Assembly: GCF_937616625.2 (NCBI RefSeq)
Contig: NC_065570.1
Coordinates: 11,976,001-12,040,000, forward strand
Reading direction: 5' to 3'
Source: Mercurialis annua
Taxonomy: Eukaryota > Streptophyta > Magnoliopsida > Malpighiales > Euphorbiaceae
DNA: 64,000 bases
Position numbers and translations under genes: made by a program. Shown piece by piece: positions 32,782 through 45,309 of the stretch. The notes below the pieces were generated by a model, which saw only the letters and a program-made list of their open reading frames with translations, had not been told where the DNA came from and ran no database searches. Each line of letters opens with the position of its first letter. The first letter of the stretch is position 1.

Positions 32782-34001
32782 GGCCGAAGATACAAAAAAA
32801 TCCTCGTAGTTTTTCAAAAAGTACAAGACAGTCCTGTTATTTTTTTAGGTACAAATCGACCCTTTAATTTATTTTTTTGAACAAAGAACCCTTCCGTCCA
32901 AAATCTCTGTTAACCGCTGACGTGGCACATAAAGAAAAAATTCAAAAACATCCTTAATGTTTAAAACATTTACCAATTTTATACTTATAATTTTTTTTAG
33001 CACATTCCACCATCTTCCTCATTTAAATATCAATAATTAAATAATATTTAAAATTAAAACATTTATTAAAATAAATCGAAACACAATTAAACGAATTGAA
33101 ACCTAATTAAATATTTCGAAACCCGATTAAATCAATCGAAACACAATAAAACTAATCAAAATACATCGAAACCCAATCAAAATTTATTTTTTTTTATTTT
33201 TTTTTAATCTCATCCGGAGGAGAAATCTCCGGTCGCCGGCAGGAGAAATCTCCTCCGGCGGCTGTTCTTGAAGAACAGACCAGCAGGTCTGCTCTTCAAG
33301 AACAGATCTGGTATGTTCTTCATGAACAGCTTCGAAGGTCTGTTCTTCATGAGCAGACCTTCGAAGGTCTGTTCATGAAGAACAGACCAGCAGGTCTGTT
33401 CCTTAAGAACAGACCTGCAGACCAGGTCTGTTCTTGAGGAACAGACCTGCTGGTCTGTTCCTCAAGAACAGATTACCAGAGGAGAAGTCTCCGGTCGGCG
33501 ACCGGAGATTTCTCCTCCGGGTGTTCTTTAAAAAAAAAATTAAAAAAATATAATTAAATTTCAATTGGGTTTTGATGTATTTAATTAGATTTTAATTTGT
33601 TTAATTGGGTTTCGATATGTTTAATTATTGTAAACACATAGAATTCAATTTTTTTAATTGTGTTTTAAAGTGTTTAATTAGGTTTCAATTGATTTAATTG
33701 AGTTTTAATTATGTTAATTTGGTTTTAATTTATAATTTTATTTAGTTATTGATATTTAAATGAAGAAGAGGGCGGAAATAGTAAAAAAAATTCAAAAATA
33801 TAAAATCGGTAAGTATTTTAAACATTAAGGATGTTTTTAAACTTTTTTCCAATATGCCACGTCATCAGTTAATTGAGATTTTGGACGGAAGGGTTTTTTT
33901 GTTCAATTTTAAAAGTTTAAGGGTCGTTTTGTACCCAAAAAAATTAAAAGGGCTGTTTTGTACTTTTTGAAAAATTACGAGGGTTTTTTTTACATCCGGC
34001 C
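32782..34001. mobile_element. TIR transposon with ~150-bp inverted repeats and palindromic core
   Basis: Left end GGCCGAAGATACAAAAAAAT and right end (minus strand) GGCCGGATGTAAAAAAAACC continue as ~80 percent similar inverted copies for about 150 bp, including CCCTTCCGTCCAAAATCTC and a GACGTGGCA block. Long TIRs beginning GG suggest a MULE-like MITE, but I see no clear 9-bp TSD. The interior has no transposase and centres on a dense palindrome cassette. Confidence 0.7.
33214..33520. repeat. Hierarchical palindrome cassette
   Basis: The outermost arms, 33214-33238 and 33496-33520, are 25-bp perfect inverted repeats. Inside are further palindromes: 33262-33278 (8-bp arms), 33267-33300 (CTTGAAGA..TCTTCAAG around CAGACC..GGTCTG), 33339-33386 (22-bp arms around TCGA, one mismatch), and 33380-33460 (38-bp arms around a 5-base loop, one mismatch, extendable to about 52 bp). 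All are built from GGTCTGTTC and GAACAGACC units, which recur about a dozen times. Confidence 0.9.
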
Positions 34002-35556
34002 AATTATCTTCTATTACAAAGAAGAAGACAATTATTTATAAGCCACACATTAACTTGATTATTATGGTGTTTTCATTAATTTCATTATTGTTGGAAATAC
34101 ATTATTTGATATTTTTTTCCTTTTTGTTTATTAATAAAAAGTTATTCTTTTTAAAAAGACTTAAAATAATAATTATATAATTTTATTTTCTTAAAATCGT
34201 ATAGTTTTTTATGTTTATAAATTATCATTGTTGCATATAAATGTACTATTTATAATTTTTTTGTATATTCTATCTTTTCTTATAGCAATTTAATTTAATA
34301 TTTAGGTAATTTTTAACTAAGAAATATTATTCATAAAAAAAAAAACAACTAAGAAATATTTTCTCAGAAATTGATTAAGCTTTATCTATTCTCAGCAAAT
34401 ATTTTCTTAGCAAATAGCTGTTTATAAATATTTAGATAATCGTATACAATCTTAAAGAAATAAAATATTAAGAAACAAAAACTTTTGCATCACATAAATT
34501 TCAAGAATGATGATGGATGATGAATAAATTTGACCCTTGGATCAATTTCAAAAGAATTTCTTGGTATCAATCGATACTTCCATGATTCCATCCATCAAAC
34601 TGTCCAAAGTCCAACGCAGATTTCAATAGAAAGTAAGATGTGTGCTATTAGAGAAATTCTACTCTAAAACTTCGATCTCAAATGAATATGGTGATTTTTT
34701 TTTTTGATATCTCTATATAAAATGCTGTCGAAGTGTTCCGACTATAAAACAACACTTTTAAACCGTTTATATCTAGATCAATTCTCACTCCATCAAGATA
34801 TATTTCTTACAGAAGATAAAACTTTAGCCTTTTAAGTTATAAATAACTGCATACGTTTTAAACCTGCGATTTCACTTAAACCAGAAAAATAGATTAGCAA
34901 CTCATATATGCCGTAAGCAAATATTTTTATACTATTATAGACACTATCAATAGAAATTAATCATTATTTTTTTCAACTGTTTCTGAAATGGGTGGTCACG
35001 TGTGAAAACAAGATTTGGGTCAATGAGGTTAACGAATGAAATAATGAACTCCAAAATGCTCAAATTATTGCTTAAAAGCTTGCAGACAGTGACTGTCAAT
35101 AACCTTTTATTGTAGCTTGTTTCAAGACTCCTTAATTACTGTCCAACTCTCAAATGTTTTATCTGTTCATTTCTTACATATCTGATCATTAATGACAAGC
35201 CATAGCATCAGGTAATAAATTCTAGTACTATTTTTGGTATCAATTTTCTTGAAATATAATCTGCAAGTTAAGTACTAATTCTAAGATCTATAACCCTTTA
35301 GTTTCTATATTCAGTTTCTTTAATCTTTATGGTTGATCATGAATATGATGAATTATGTATATTTTAATGGAGAGATATGCAAGTAGACAATAATTTTAAT
35401 AATTGGTTCTGGTGCAGAATATTTCCAAGAAACCAACCATTTACTTGTCATATCCATTAATATAATAATTTATGATACAATCTTGATGATCTTGGCATCT
35501 GATGATCAAATCTTGAATTATTGATAGGTAATAAAAGAAAAGTGTGGTGTTATTTG
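34002..35556 (+). promoter_or_regulatory. 5' flank of the second ankyrin gene
   Basis: AT-rich non-coding DNA. A possible 5' UTR intron ends near 35525-35550, but I could not set borders. No element recognised. Confidence 0.25.
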
Positions 35557-38057
35557 ATGGATCGTCCGGCGGGGGAACAGAGCTTCCTGCAGAGGAAGAT
35601 GACAAAGCAATTGACAGGGAAGAGGGATGACTCCCCTTTTCATGCTGCGGCGAGGGCGGGGAATTTGGAAATGGTATTGGAGCTTTTGTCTGAAATTGAG
35701 GAAAAAGAGTTGAAGGAGTTGTTGTCTAAACAGAATCAATCAGGAGAAACTGCTCTTTATGTGGCTGCGGAATGCGGCCATGTCGAATTAGTGAAGGAGA
35801 TGATTAAATATTGTGATACGAGTATGGCTGCTGTTAAAGCTCGAAATGGTTATGATGCTTTTCATATTGCTGCCAAGCAAGGTGATTTGGGTAAGCGCCT
35901 TACCTTGATTTGCATTTTTGTTTGGTATGTTTTAGATGATTACGAGTTGAAGATCTCGAAATTGTTATTATGGTATTAGAATTTGAGTTGCTATCGATGT
36001 TTTTGACATGGTATCAAGCGAATCAAACATGAATTCATTTTGGTTGGAAGCTGGTGTTTTGGCTGGTTTGAATGTTCTGAGCTATGTTGAACAAAAACTT
36101 TCCGTGTCCTGCATTTTGCTGTTTCATTTCCGTTATACTAACAACTTATTCATTTAAAAAGTATCATTTTGATGTTTACCATTTTCAGTGTTTTCCGTTT
36201 CAGCGATTCTATATACATGCTACATATAGGTCCTAAAATTAGAGATGTTCTGGTTTAGATAATGTTTTAAGTCCGTCTTGTGCAGAAACCTTGACAGTTC
36301 TGATGGAGGCGAATCCAGAACTTGCGATGACTTTTGATGCATCAAATACGACGCCTCTGCATTCCGCTGCATCCCAAGGTCATATTGAAGTGGTGAAATT
36401 CCTCCTGGAGAGAGATAGCAGTAGCCTTGTCACCATAGCGAAAAGCAACTTTAAAACTGCTTTGCATTCAGCTGCAAGAAATGGGCATTTGGAGATTCTG
36501 AAAGCCCTTTTGAGCAAGGACCCTGGAATCTCTACAAAGATAGATAGGAAAGGCCAAACAGCTCTACATATGGCTGTTAAAGGACAGAATGTTCAGGTTG
36601 TAGATGAGCTCATTTTGTCCGAAACTTGTCTCATAAACATGGTTGATTCTAAAGGCAACAATCCGTTGCATATTGCAGCCCGTAAGGGCAGGGCTGAGGT
36701 AATCAATCTTTTCTATTCCATACATACATAAATAAATTTATCCTTTTTTGCTTTAATAGGGAATTATAGAATTTTCTCGAGTGGTACAACCTTTTAGATC
36801 TATCGTCTTTGGGCTCAAATTCTGAACCAATTGAGTCTCTCAGCATCTTCTTCTCCGTTATGTTTCATCTTAGGCCTTTAGTTTGATTTAAAAAGTTTTC
36901 CTGATAAATCAATAGATAAGTTATAAACTATAATGCATGGAAACTTCTCAAGTCATATGTTTTGGCATTTTATTTCCGGAAATGGAAATGCTTTTGATAC
37001 TCTATAGTCTATACTTGTAAATGATCATTCGTTATTTTCCGTTTCAGTCTTTTCATTTTCGTGCTATATATGTAGGTTATAAAAGGGACCGTGCATTGTA
37101 TGTGAAGGTTGCCAATAAGCATTCTACCAGCTCTTCTGTAGTTGAAAGTGTTTAACAGTAGAATTGATGCTATTGTTGCAGATTGTAAAGAAGTTGCTTG
37201 AAAACAAGGGACTTGATAAAATAGCTATTAATAGATCCGGAGAGACAGCCTTTGACACTGCTCAGAAATCAGGCCATTCGGCAGTAATTTCCATATTGGA
37301 AGAGCATGGTGTCCAGTCTGCGAAATCCATGAAGCCGAGTACAACAAGCAGAGCCCGCGAGCTAAAGCAAACTGTGAGTGACATAAAACACGAAGTTTAT
37401 GACCAGCTTAAGACTACGCGCAAAACGGGAAAACACGTTCAAGGTATAGCAAAACGACTAAACAAAATGCATACAGAAGGTCTCAACAATGCAATCACCT
37501 CAACCACTGTTGTCGCTGTTCTGATTGCAACGGTTGCATTTGCCGCAATTTATCAAGTCCCGGGTCAATTCGCTGATGATCCAAAGCATCTTGCTCCAGG
37601 ACAATCTGCTGGAGAAGCAAATGTTGCTTCACGACCCGAGTTCATGATTTTCATCATATTTGATTCAATTGCTCTCTTCATATCACTTGCTGTTGTGGTA
37701 GTTCAAACTTCTGTTGTAGTTATCGAGAGAGAGGCGAAGAAGCAACTCATGTCGGTGATTAACAAGTTAATGTGGTTGGCCTGTGTACTGATATCAGTCG
37801 CATTCCTTGCGCTCGCATATGTTGTCGTGGGAGATAACGGAAGGTGGTTGGCTCTTTGCGTAACTGCTATAGGAACCGTGATCATGGCAGCTACCATTGG
37901 AACAATGTGTTATTGGGTAATCATTCAGAAAATCGAGTCTTCTAAACTGCGGAGCATTAGGAGATCATCGATAAGTAGATCGCTATCCGGGTCAAAGTCA
38001 ATTATGGAAGAATCAGAGGTTTTGGAGAGTGACTATAAGAAACTTTATGCAATATGA
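35557..38057 (+). CDS. Ankyrin-repeat membrane protein, ITN1-like family
   Basis: Three exons with GT..AG introns, 35557-35890, 36286-36698 and 37182-38057, encode 540 residues with matching phases. A short basic N-terminus (QSFLQRKMTKQLTGKR) precedes ankyrin repeats at about 27-295 (DDSPFHAAARAGNLE, GETALYVAAECGHVE, KTALHSAARNGHLE, GQTALHMAVKGQ). A PGG-type domain follows (LNNAITSTTVVAVLIATVAF) with four spans at about 357-375, 404-426, 446-466 and 471-496; the signature reads PGQ, not PGG. The C-terminus is Ser-rich and basic and ends in YAI. It resembles the Arabidopsis At1g07710/At5g02620 group more than ITN1 itself, so it is a family member, not a recent copy of the gene at 8160. Role is probably membrane-linked signalling, by family only. 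Start chosen because upstream in-frame sequence from 35521 does not look like the family. Confidence 0.88.
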
Positions 38058-38467
38058 TACTATATTTTCTTGATGCATAGAAATAGTTTCTAGTTTTATT
38101 GTATATAATATAGATATTTTTGCTTATACTGAAGCAGGTCATATTGCAGTTTTAGATAATCTGCTAGAAGCAGAGGATCATAACATTTAATTTTTGAAGT
38201 TGATAGTAATTAGAAAGTAGTTATAGTGAATAATGTAATTATATTTTTGTAACAATCAGAATATTCGAGGAAATACAGTTATGGGAATTATTGTTGCTAC
38301 ACTCACTGCTTTGTTTAAACTTTGGGTGTTGATGCATGCAACTCCTCTGTAGAACAAGCTTCTGTAAAATATTTGACAAGGAAAATCACCATCTAGATAA
38401 TATTTGGATCATCAACGTATGAAAAATTTCTTAATTGTTGGTTAATGGTAGACCTGTTTAGTTGAAC
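38058..38467. other. 3' flank of the second ankyrin gene
   Basis: AT-rich; probable 3' UTR in the first 200-250 bases. Nothing else recognised. Confidence 0.4.
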
Positions 38468-38815
38468 AGTCTTGACCTTTAACGCACCCCCTGAACTTGT
38501 GAGATAGGGTTATTTAACCCAATTTTTACTTATTTGAGCAGTTAACCCCAAAACTCTTCATTTTTGAATCAAATAATCCCATAATTGTATTTTAAAAACA
38601 CGTACAATACAAATAGGAGGTGAGGGATGCGAAATAGAAATAAAAAAGTTTCCTAATTGTTTTGAGAAAATTATACTAATTTTATTTTTTGCAATAAAAA
38701 TGTTAATTATGGGGTTATTTGACCCAAAATGAAGAGTTTTGGGGTTAGTTGCCCAAACAAGTAAAAAATGGGTTAAATGACCATGTGTCACAAGTTCAGG
38801 GGGCGCATTGACCCT
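38468..38815. mobile_element. Long-TIR MITE (GGGTCAATGCGCCCCCTGAAC type)
   Basis: Left arm CGCACCCCCTGAACTTGTGA and right arm, minus strand, CGCCCCCTGAACTTGTGACA continue as inverted copies for over 110 bp (shared CCCAAAACTCTTCATTTT). No coding content. Ends are slightly mutated, so edges are within about 10 bp. Confidence 0.65.
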
Positions 38816-39398
38816 TTGTTCAAATAGTTATAGTTTTCTTCGGACTCAGATTTCAGATCGGGATTGAGACTAAACTCACTATTCAAACCCGGTCCAAGAC
38901 AGACAGGTCTGCACGGGCCGGATAGTTATCCAATCTCATAAAAAAATGGGATAATTAGGAGAATACTTAAAAAAATTAGCATTTTTTAAATCCGATTCTC
39001 CATCTTTATTTCTTTACCTCAGCGTGTTTCAAATTTATTCTTTTACTCTTTTCTTTTGTTTTTGTACTCCATATTTATTTTACATGTTTTAGTAACAGCA
39101 ACTGCTTTTTCTTCTTCTTCATTATTTCAGCTTATTCTAAAAAGAAATTAACAATTCAACAAATCAATTCTAAATCTTTAACTCATAACATTTAAAAACA
39201 TTGATTTGTGCGATTCAATTATTACTTCTTAAAATTTTAATGCTAGTTTCCGACCGCTCGAATTTTTAATTTGTAATTACATCGCTTTAAACTTTCCTTC
39301 GAGTTCAGAACTAACGATCATAAAAAGAGATAAGGGACTGAAGCATCCAATGATTATTTCCAGAGAAATCTGTCCATGTCTAAAATCGATCTCTCATC

Positions 39399-39424
39399 GG
39401 GGGGGGGGGGGGGGGGGGGGGGGG
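39399..39424 (+). repeat. Homopolymer of 26 G
   Basis: An unbroken run of 26 G between ATC and TTTC, at the left edge of a decayed retrotransposon segment. Confidence 0.95.
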
Positions 39425-39436
39425 TTTCTTCCACAT

Positions 39437-40310
39437 TGAGTAGAGTAGATCGTCAATGGACATGTCTCAAATGAAAGAGATCTCCGGCTGCTCTGCTTCT
39501 TCCATGATGATGTCTTGGAATATTTCAAATCTTGGGACCTCAACGTCCATGATCATGACTGGCTATGCTTGCCCCTGGTACTGGTTTGTACTGGCCTCTT
39601 CAGCCATAAGTAGTCAGCCAAAGTGTTCCTGGGAATCGTTCTGATTCTGTCTCTTCATCAAAACCCAAGTCTACCTTGGTAGTATGACCCTTGAAATCCG
39701 GTAACTCTGACAAGTCTTGAAGCGATTTCTCAATCCCCATTCCTGGTAGGTGTTTGACATTCTTCATCATGAGGACTCCCTTCGAATCCATGAAGGTCTT
39801 CTCTTCAGCACGAATTGCTGAGATCCAGAATCCTAGTATAGGAATGATCTCATTTTCTCCAAATTCAATGCTTGACTCTCCCTCGAATGTGGCTATTCCG
39901 CCTTTGTATGGAATTTGATCTTATGGTAAAGTGTAGATGGAACTCCTCCCAACTCATGGAAACATGGCTTTCCAAGTGGCAATAAGAAAATAACCAGTAT
40001 GTCTAATACAATGAGCTCCACCCATGCCTTGATGGGTCCTATTTTCAATAGGGCTCTGAAAGTTTGTTCCATCCCTCTCTTGCACTGCGGCTGGTACCCC
40101 TTAAGTTGATTCTGTCATTCTGGTTTAGTTGACTGACCCAAAGTTCTGCCAAAGGAAGATTTCGTAGAGGCAGAATTGCTTAGCTTCTTTATGATCCATC
40201 TGGCTATTTGTATCGCAAATGCTGGAGTTGTCTGTGACATAATAGGACTGGTTTGCTTGATCAATCTCCCTAGAGCAGTCAGATAAACTTTCCTAGTGGC
40301 TGCATCCATA
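39437..40310 (-). pseudogene. Decayed Ty3/gypsy polyprotein fragment
   Basis: Minus-strand frames interrupted by stops and shifts give, in order, GKPCFHELGGVPSTLY (about 39990-39930), GENEIIPILGFWISAI, then MDSKGVLMMKNVKHLPGMGI (about 39791). The GGVPSTL block with its LGKP(W/C)-type lead is familiar from the protease/RT linker of Ogre/Tat-type plant gypsy elements. An upstream segment (40309-40115) is open but not recognised. Lineage is inference; the decay is seen directly. Confidence 0.5.
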
Positions 40311-43300
40311 AAGGGTTAGTACGTGATGCATGACATATTGGATGCATGAGATATTTGATATGTGTGCTTATGATATGCAAGGTTAGTAAACTTATAGGAC
40401 GTAGCACATAGAATAGTTGATATCATAGGGACATGTCGTTCCTTCTAACCTTATTCCTCCCACAAACGGTTTCGGACGAGATTTATTCGTAGGAGTTTTA
40501 GTATGGATGTTTGCATCTGGAATGCTATGGTCGACGTGTACCGACAAGCTCTCTTCTAGCAATCCTAAAACATACAAGCGAATAATGAATGTAAGAATTG
40601 TTTGTTTTCTTAATTGGAAGGTGTGAAAACATAGAAAAGGTAGATCTAGCGGTCCCCTTAAATATATATCTAGAGTGTAATTGAGGCTAGCGGCTGATCA
40701 CTTTACTTGATTGGACTGGATATTAGAAGTTGACCAAGTAAATGGACTTTACTTGATTGGATATAGTATTTAGGTATAGCCTAACAGGATATTTTTGAAA
40801 ATCTGATTTTTGAAAACTATAAAAAATTTTAAGCCCGACCTAAGACTGAGATTGAAACTGGACATTTTGAAAATGGATTTAGAATCTTATGTTGACATCA
40901 TGCCTCAAATATAAATATTATATTGGGTATTGTCTTAGATGATAGTGTTTAAGCCAGAATGCATGTGGGTTGAGTTGATGACTTTTAGTAGTAATCAGTT
41001 TAAGGTCCCCACAAACAAATATATCTTTGATAGGTCTCCTCAATCACGAGTACAAGCGACCGAGGTACTGGGCTGTGAGTGATGCTACTCCGCATAAGAC
41101 GTTCTTGCCGTTAAAGTGTAATGTAAGAATGTGAGATCGGTTATGAGCATCAGGGCTGGTATAGGAACTCCTAAAGAGTAAAATAAAAAGAGAAGTCTAA
41201 TACAATGCAGCAGGTGTAGGTATGTCAAATAAATAGGTGCAATCAATAAGACGCAAGTCATGTGGTTGTGTATATGGTAACTGTTTTTGAAAACACTTTT
41301 GAAAATATTTTGGGTTCTTAATGTTTAAAAACAGTTTGATCATCTCTAGTGGAGTCGCCACAATGAGCGGAGCGGGATTCGGGCCGCTCGTTTATACTTA
41401 CGGCTTACTTCGGATCTGGAAAGGTTTTGAAAAATGGAGTCGCCGCCTAGTTAAGTTAGGAAATGCCTTTTATACAGACTGGGAAGACCTCTCACGCTTA
41501 TGGGTGAGACCACCTTACATTGGACCAAAAGACCGAGTTCGATTGACACTACTAAAACTCTTGTACTTGATTTATCGATGGCATCTTATTTACACGACAT
41601 ATTCAGTTATCTCATCTTAATCATACAAGCAATTCATAGGATAATGTGCCGGAAATGTAATCAAGACTAGAAAGCGATAAAGCATGAGAGACGCGCATAT
41701 GACTCGATCTGAACTGGAATGTGAGGCATATAGCATGTACTCTTAAGCAAGCATTTAATCCTAGAAGTTTCTATCATATAACAAACAGAGGTGAGTCTTA
41801 CTTAATTTTCATGCACAAAACCTAAATTAGATGTCTAAGTGATATTGATTATATTTTAAGTCATCTTCTAGTTACAAAATACAAAAAGTAGAAAGGTTAG
41901 AATTTGTTTTATAATGTTTTGAACATTGGGATTAAATGGCTATAAAGTTGAAATGTTAGAATTTGTTTACCAATACCCTATATATTTTTGGGTTATGAGA
42001 AAAATATTGTTGTTACTTTCTCTTTTTTTTCCAATTATCCTACTCTTTCTTTAATTAAGCTTTTTCGCTTTGTATCTCGTTTTCATATCCATTTTCTTTT
42101 TTCTTTTTGTTACTTTAGTTCCAATGCCGAAGAAAACATGTTTAAGTCGCCGAAAAAGATAATGAGAGAAGATGTCATAACATCAATTTCTTTTCATTTT
42201 ATGATTCTTTTTATTTATTTAAATCTATAATTGTATTAATAGTTTAATTTTAAATTTTTTAACAGTTTGGTTTTATATTTATTTGGTTAAACTTCGAATT
42301 TGTTGTTAATTTCTTATGAATTAACGATTTTATAATATATTTTAGTTGTTCATTATTTTCATATCTCATTTGTCTATCATTCTTAATGTTGCACATAATA
42401 TTTTTGGTGAAATGCTTTAACATCTTTTCGTATATTTTCATAAAATTTCATTATGTATGTGTTTATTTTGCATAAGCAATATTATTTTGGTTTTGATTAA
42501 CGTCTATTAGTAAATGTTAAAAACTCGCTCAAATCTATATCAACCCGTTGTTTCCTTTCATTTTTCAAGAAAGCGATTGTGGTCCAAATTAACTTTCGTT
42601 CCTTTTTCCTCGAAAGTCTTGTTTTATCAAAAGTATGAAGAAGATTTTGAACTCTAAATTTCATGTCTTAGTGTCTTGACTTTGTAAATTTATGAATGGA
42701 TATGAGTATGTATTATAATACGAGGGGCTTGAAAAATAAATGAATACATAATATGAGCTATAAATGAATAAATAAAAGAATGTTAAAGGCTCCATGTTTG
42801 GTGAGGACACACATAAATTATTACTCTAATGTATAAAAGGTAAAAAACATTAAACCTTATTATGGGTATTAGAGCTACCACTCCCATTTTTTAGCGCCTG
42901 TCGCGGCCATGATCAGAGCGTGACAAGATTCTCTTCATTTTTGAAGTTTTAGTTGTAAAGGCATACGCAATGAGTTGTGTAAGAGAGAGTTAAGGAGTGA
43001 CTTAAGAAATAAAACAATTTAAGTTGAAGGACTTGGTGAAATTTTTTAAGCATTCCAACAAGAAAGTGATCAAGTAAGAGTTGAGCATTGACAGTCCTTA
43101 CAAGAGGAATTCGAGTGGATCACTTCAAGAAGAGATTTTAAATGGAAGCATTCTCGTGTGGACGAGCTAGCAATCGTTGTATTTAGGACTTCCTGAATTT
43201 TTGGAGGATTGATATAGATTCCCATAGCTTTCTAGATGCATGCTACTAATACTTGATGGTACATGATCCTACGTGCTGATGTTGATTTGATCAATCCTCG

Positions 43301-43400
43301 ATTTGTATACTTTTGATTTTGTATTGAAATGTATTTTATGGACCCTTATTTTTTGCCGTGCTAGGAATAGTGTCGTCAATTTTTCCATTTGAAATTACAT
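40311..43400. other. Probable remnant of the same gypsy element, then AT-rich spacer
   Basis: 40311-41640 is less AT-rich and contains GGAGTCGCCGCCTAGTTAAG, a kind of motif I associate with leader regions of plant gypsy elements (weak). Beyond about 41640 I see no gene or structure that I can name. Confidence 0.3.
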
Positions 43401-43429
43401 CAATAGCAACAAATTAGCTAGCGAAGTAA

Positions 43430-43900
43430 ACCAGTAGAGTCAAATCGAGTATTGAATAGATTGAAATTCACTTGTATATTTTTGAATCGAGTTTCAAGTT
43501 TACATATTGAATATTTCTCGAGCTTATCAAAATCTCACGAGTTTAATGAATTTAACCGAATTTCATTTTTATTTAATAAATTAAAATTAAAATTATTAAA
43601 CTATTAAATAAAAATTGAAATATAATATTTCTTTATATATATAAATAAATTTAAATTCTCCATAATATATTTATTTTTTAACAAAAAAAATATAAATTAA
43701 ATATTTAAAGGTTAAAAATTAAAATAATAATTTAATATATCAAACTAGAACATAAATATATGAGCGAGTATACTTGAGAGTTTATAAGTCGATATCACTA
43801 AGATTGAGATTGACTTGTTTACAAAACGAGCCTTAATATTTTGAATTCGAGCTAAATTTCGATTAGCTCGTGATTGAGACTGACTCGGTTACACCTCTAA
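43430..43900. mobile_element. hAT-like MITE relic (GTGTAACCGAGTC end)
   Basis: The right end on the minus strand reads TTAGAGGTGTAACCGAGTCA followed by AGCTCG-rich DNA. The left half has ATCGAGTATTG and CTCGAGCTTATC. The left end is unclear. Confidence 0.3.
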
Positions 43901-44237
43901 ACTTAGTTGCACCAACAATATCAACATCATCGCCGGTCTTCGCCAAAACAGTATCGAAACCTTCGACCTTACCAGTATAGCCCCGCCATCGTTGACCTCT
44001 GCAACTGCTTTTTTCATATAAAATTATATTTGGATGATTTAATAAATGAATGAATGTAAATATTTTAATTATCTTAAGATTTTTTTCTAAACGATTAGTC
44101 ATTTACACGTAAGCATGTTAACCCACTAATTTCTAACGGTGCTTAACTTTGAAGCTTATTTGCACCATTTTGAAAATATTGAGGGTTTTTTGACAAAGAA
44201 ATATTAAAAGGACCCAAGTACTCATTCATTAAAACAT

Positions 44238-44528
44238 GGCCAAATAACTAAAAAATATCAAATCTTTCATGAAAGTTTCACAAAAGTCTAAATCTTTCAA
44301 TTTTATCTAATTTGTCCTAAAACACATGATTTCGTTTCAATGATGTCCAACTATACAATTTTGTTTATGTCACATCTGCGCCACGTAGGCGCCACATGAG
44401 CAAAATCATGTAGTGGGACATTATTGAAACGAAACTATATGTTTCAAAACAAGTTGGATAAAATTGAAAGATTTGAACTGTTGTAAAATTTTCTTCCAAG
44501 ATTTGGCTTTTTTTTTTGTCATTTGGCC
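44238..44528. mobile_element. MULE-type MITE with 9-bp TSD
   Basis: TSD TTAAAACAT is exact at 44229-44237 and 44529-44537. Ends are GGCCAAATAACTAAAAAATA and, minus strand, GGCCAAATGACAAAAAAAAA. Interior arms pair around a CGCCACGTAGGCGCCACATG centre. Same family as 48300-48653. Confidence 0.85.
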
Positions 44529-45160
44529 TTAAAACATCAAGCTTCCTTCTTACCTTTTGCATATAATCTAGTAGAGCAAAAATTATTGATTTTCATCTTT
44601 ATATTCCCCATTTCAAAGTTTCAGTTTTAGCATTTCCAGTTTTAGAAAGCTATCTTTATGTGTCCTCAATAATATGCATATCAAAATCTGCAATCCAACT
44701 TGTTGTGAGATGTGACAAATGGGACCTAAAGGGTGTGATGTTGTATTGCATTGCTGCTTCATTATATGTAAATGAAGCTGTAACTGAGTAAGGCTTTGTA
44801 ACTCCATCCTAAAAGCATTAAATAATTGTTGTTTTCAATGGCCCAGATGATGTGATAAATCCATCAATTGCAATGTACAGACAATCTTATGACATATGGG
44901 CCTGAAATTTCAAGCACTTTAGTCACTAATTTTGAAACCTCACCCTTATATGTTTTGCCTCATTTATCATTTTCTTGCATTTTAATGAATGTTCTTGAAA
45001 TGATAAAGCTATGATAGATGTTTGTTCAATTTAGTTCGGATACACCAAAAAGGGAAAAGCTAAGTTCTAGCCATCTCCACTAGACTCAATTTTTATTGAG
45101 GCAATGATTTTGTGGAAATTAGATAAAACTATTTTTTTCTATATGAAGATAGTGTTAATA
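44529..45160. other. Spacer, nothing recognised
   Basis: No supported gene or repeat. Confidence 0.4.
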
Positions 45161-45169
45161 TTAGTGTTA

Positions 45170-45305
45170 GTGTTAGTTGTTAGCGGGAGTTCGTATGTAT
45201 TTTTAAAGTTGAATCAGGCAAACCACGGTTTGAGGAGAATCGGGAGTCGAACCCCGACTTTATACAAGTATAAGGACTTGGCCATTAGGCCAAGTGCTCA
45301 TTTGC
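45170..45305 (-). mobile_element. tRNA-derived SINE, minus strand
   Basis: On the minus strand a box A-like TGGCCTAATGGCC (45292-45280) is followed by a perfect box B GGTTCGACTCC (45253-45243), with a non-tRNA body after it. No acceptor stem closes, so it is not a working tRNA gene. The 3' end is uncertain. Confidence 0.55.
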
Positions 45306-45309
45306 TTAG

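Noticed and set aside
41321..41620. Open frame of 99 codons
   Set aside because: No family likeness; it covers sequence that looks like a retrotransposon leader.
43863..44102. Minus-strand frame with KVEGFDTVLAKTGDDVDIVG
   Set aside because: It looks protein-like for about 35 codons, but there is no recognisable domain and no splice context; too short to call.
45243..45292. Possible tRNA gene on the minus strand
   Set aside because: A perfect box B but no cloverleaf; called as a SINE.
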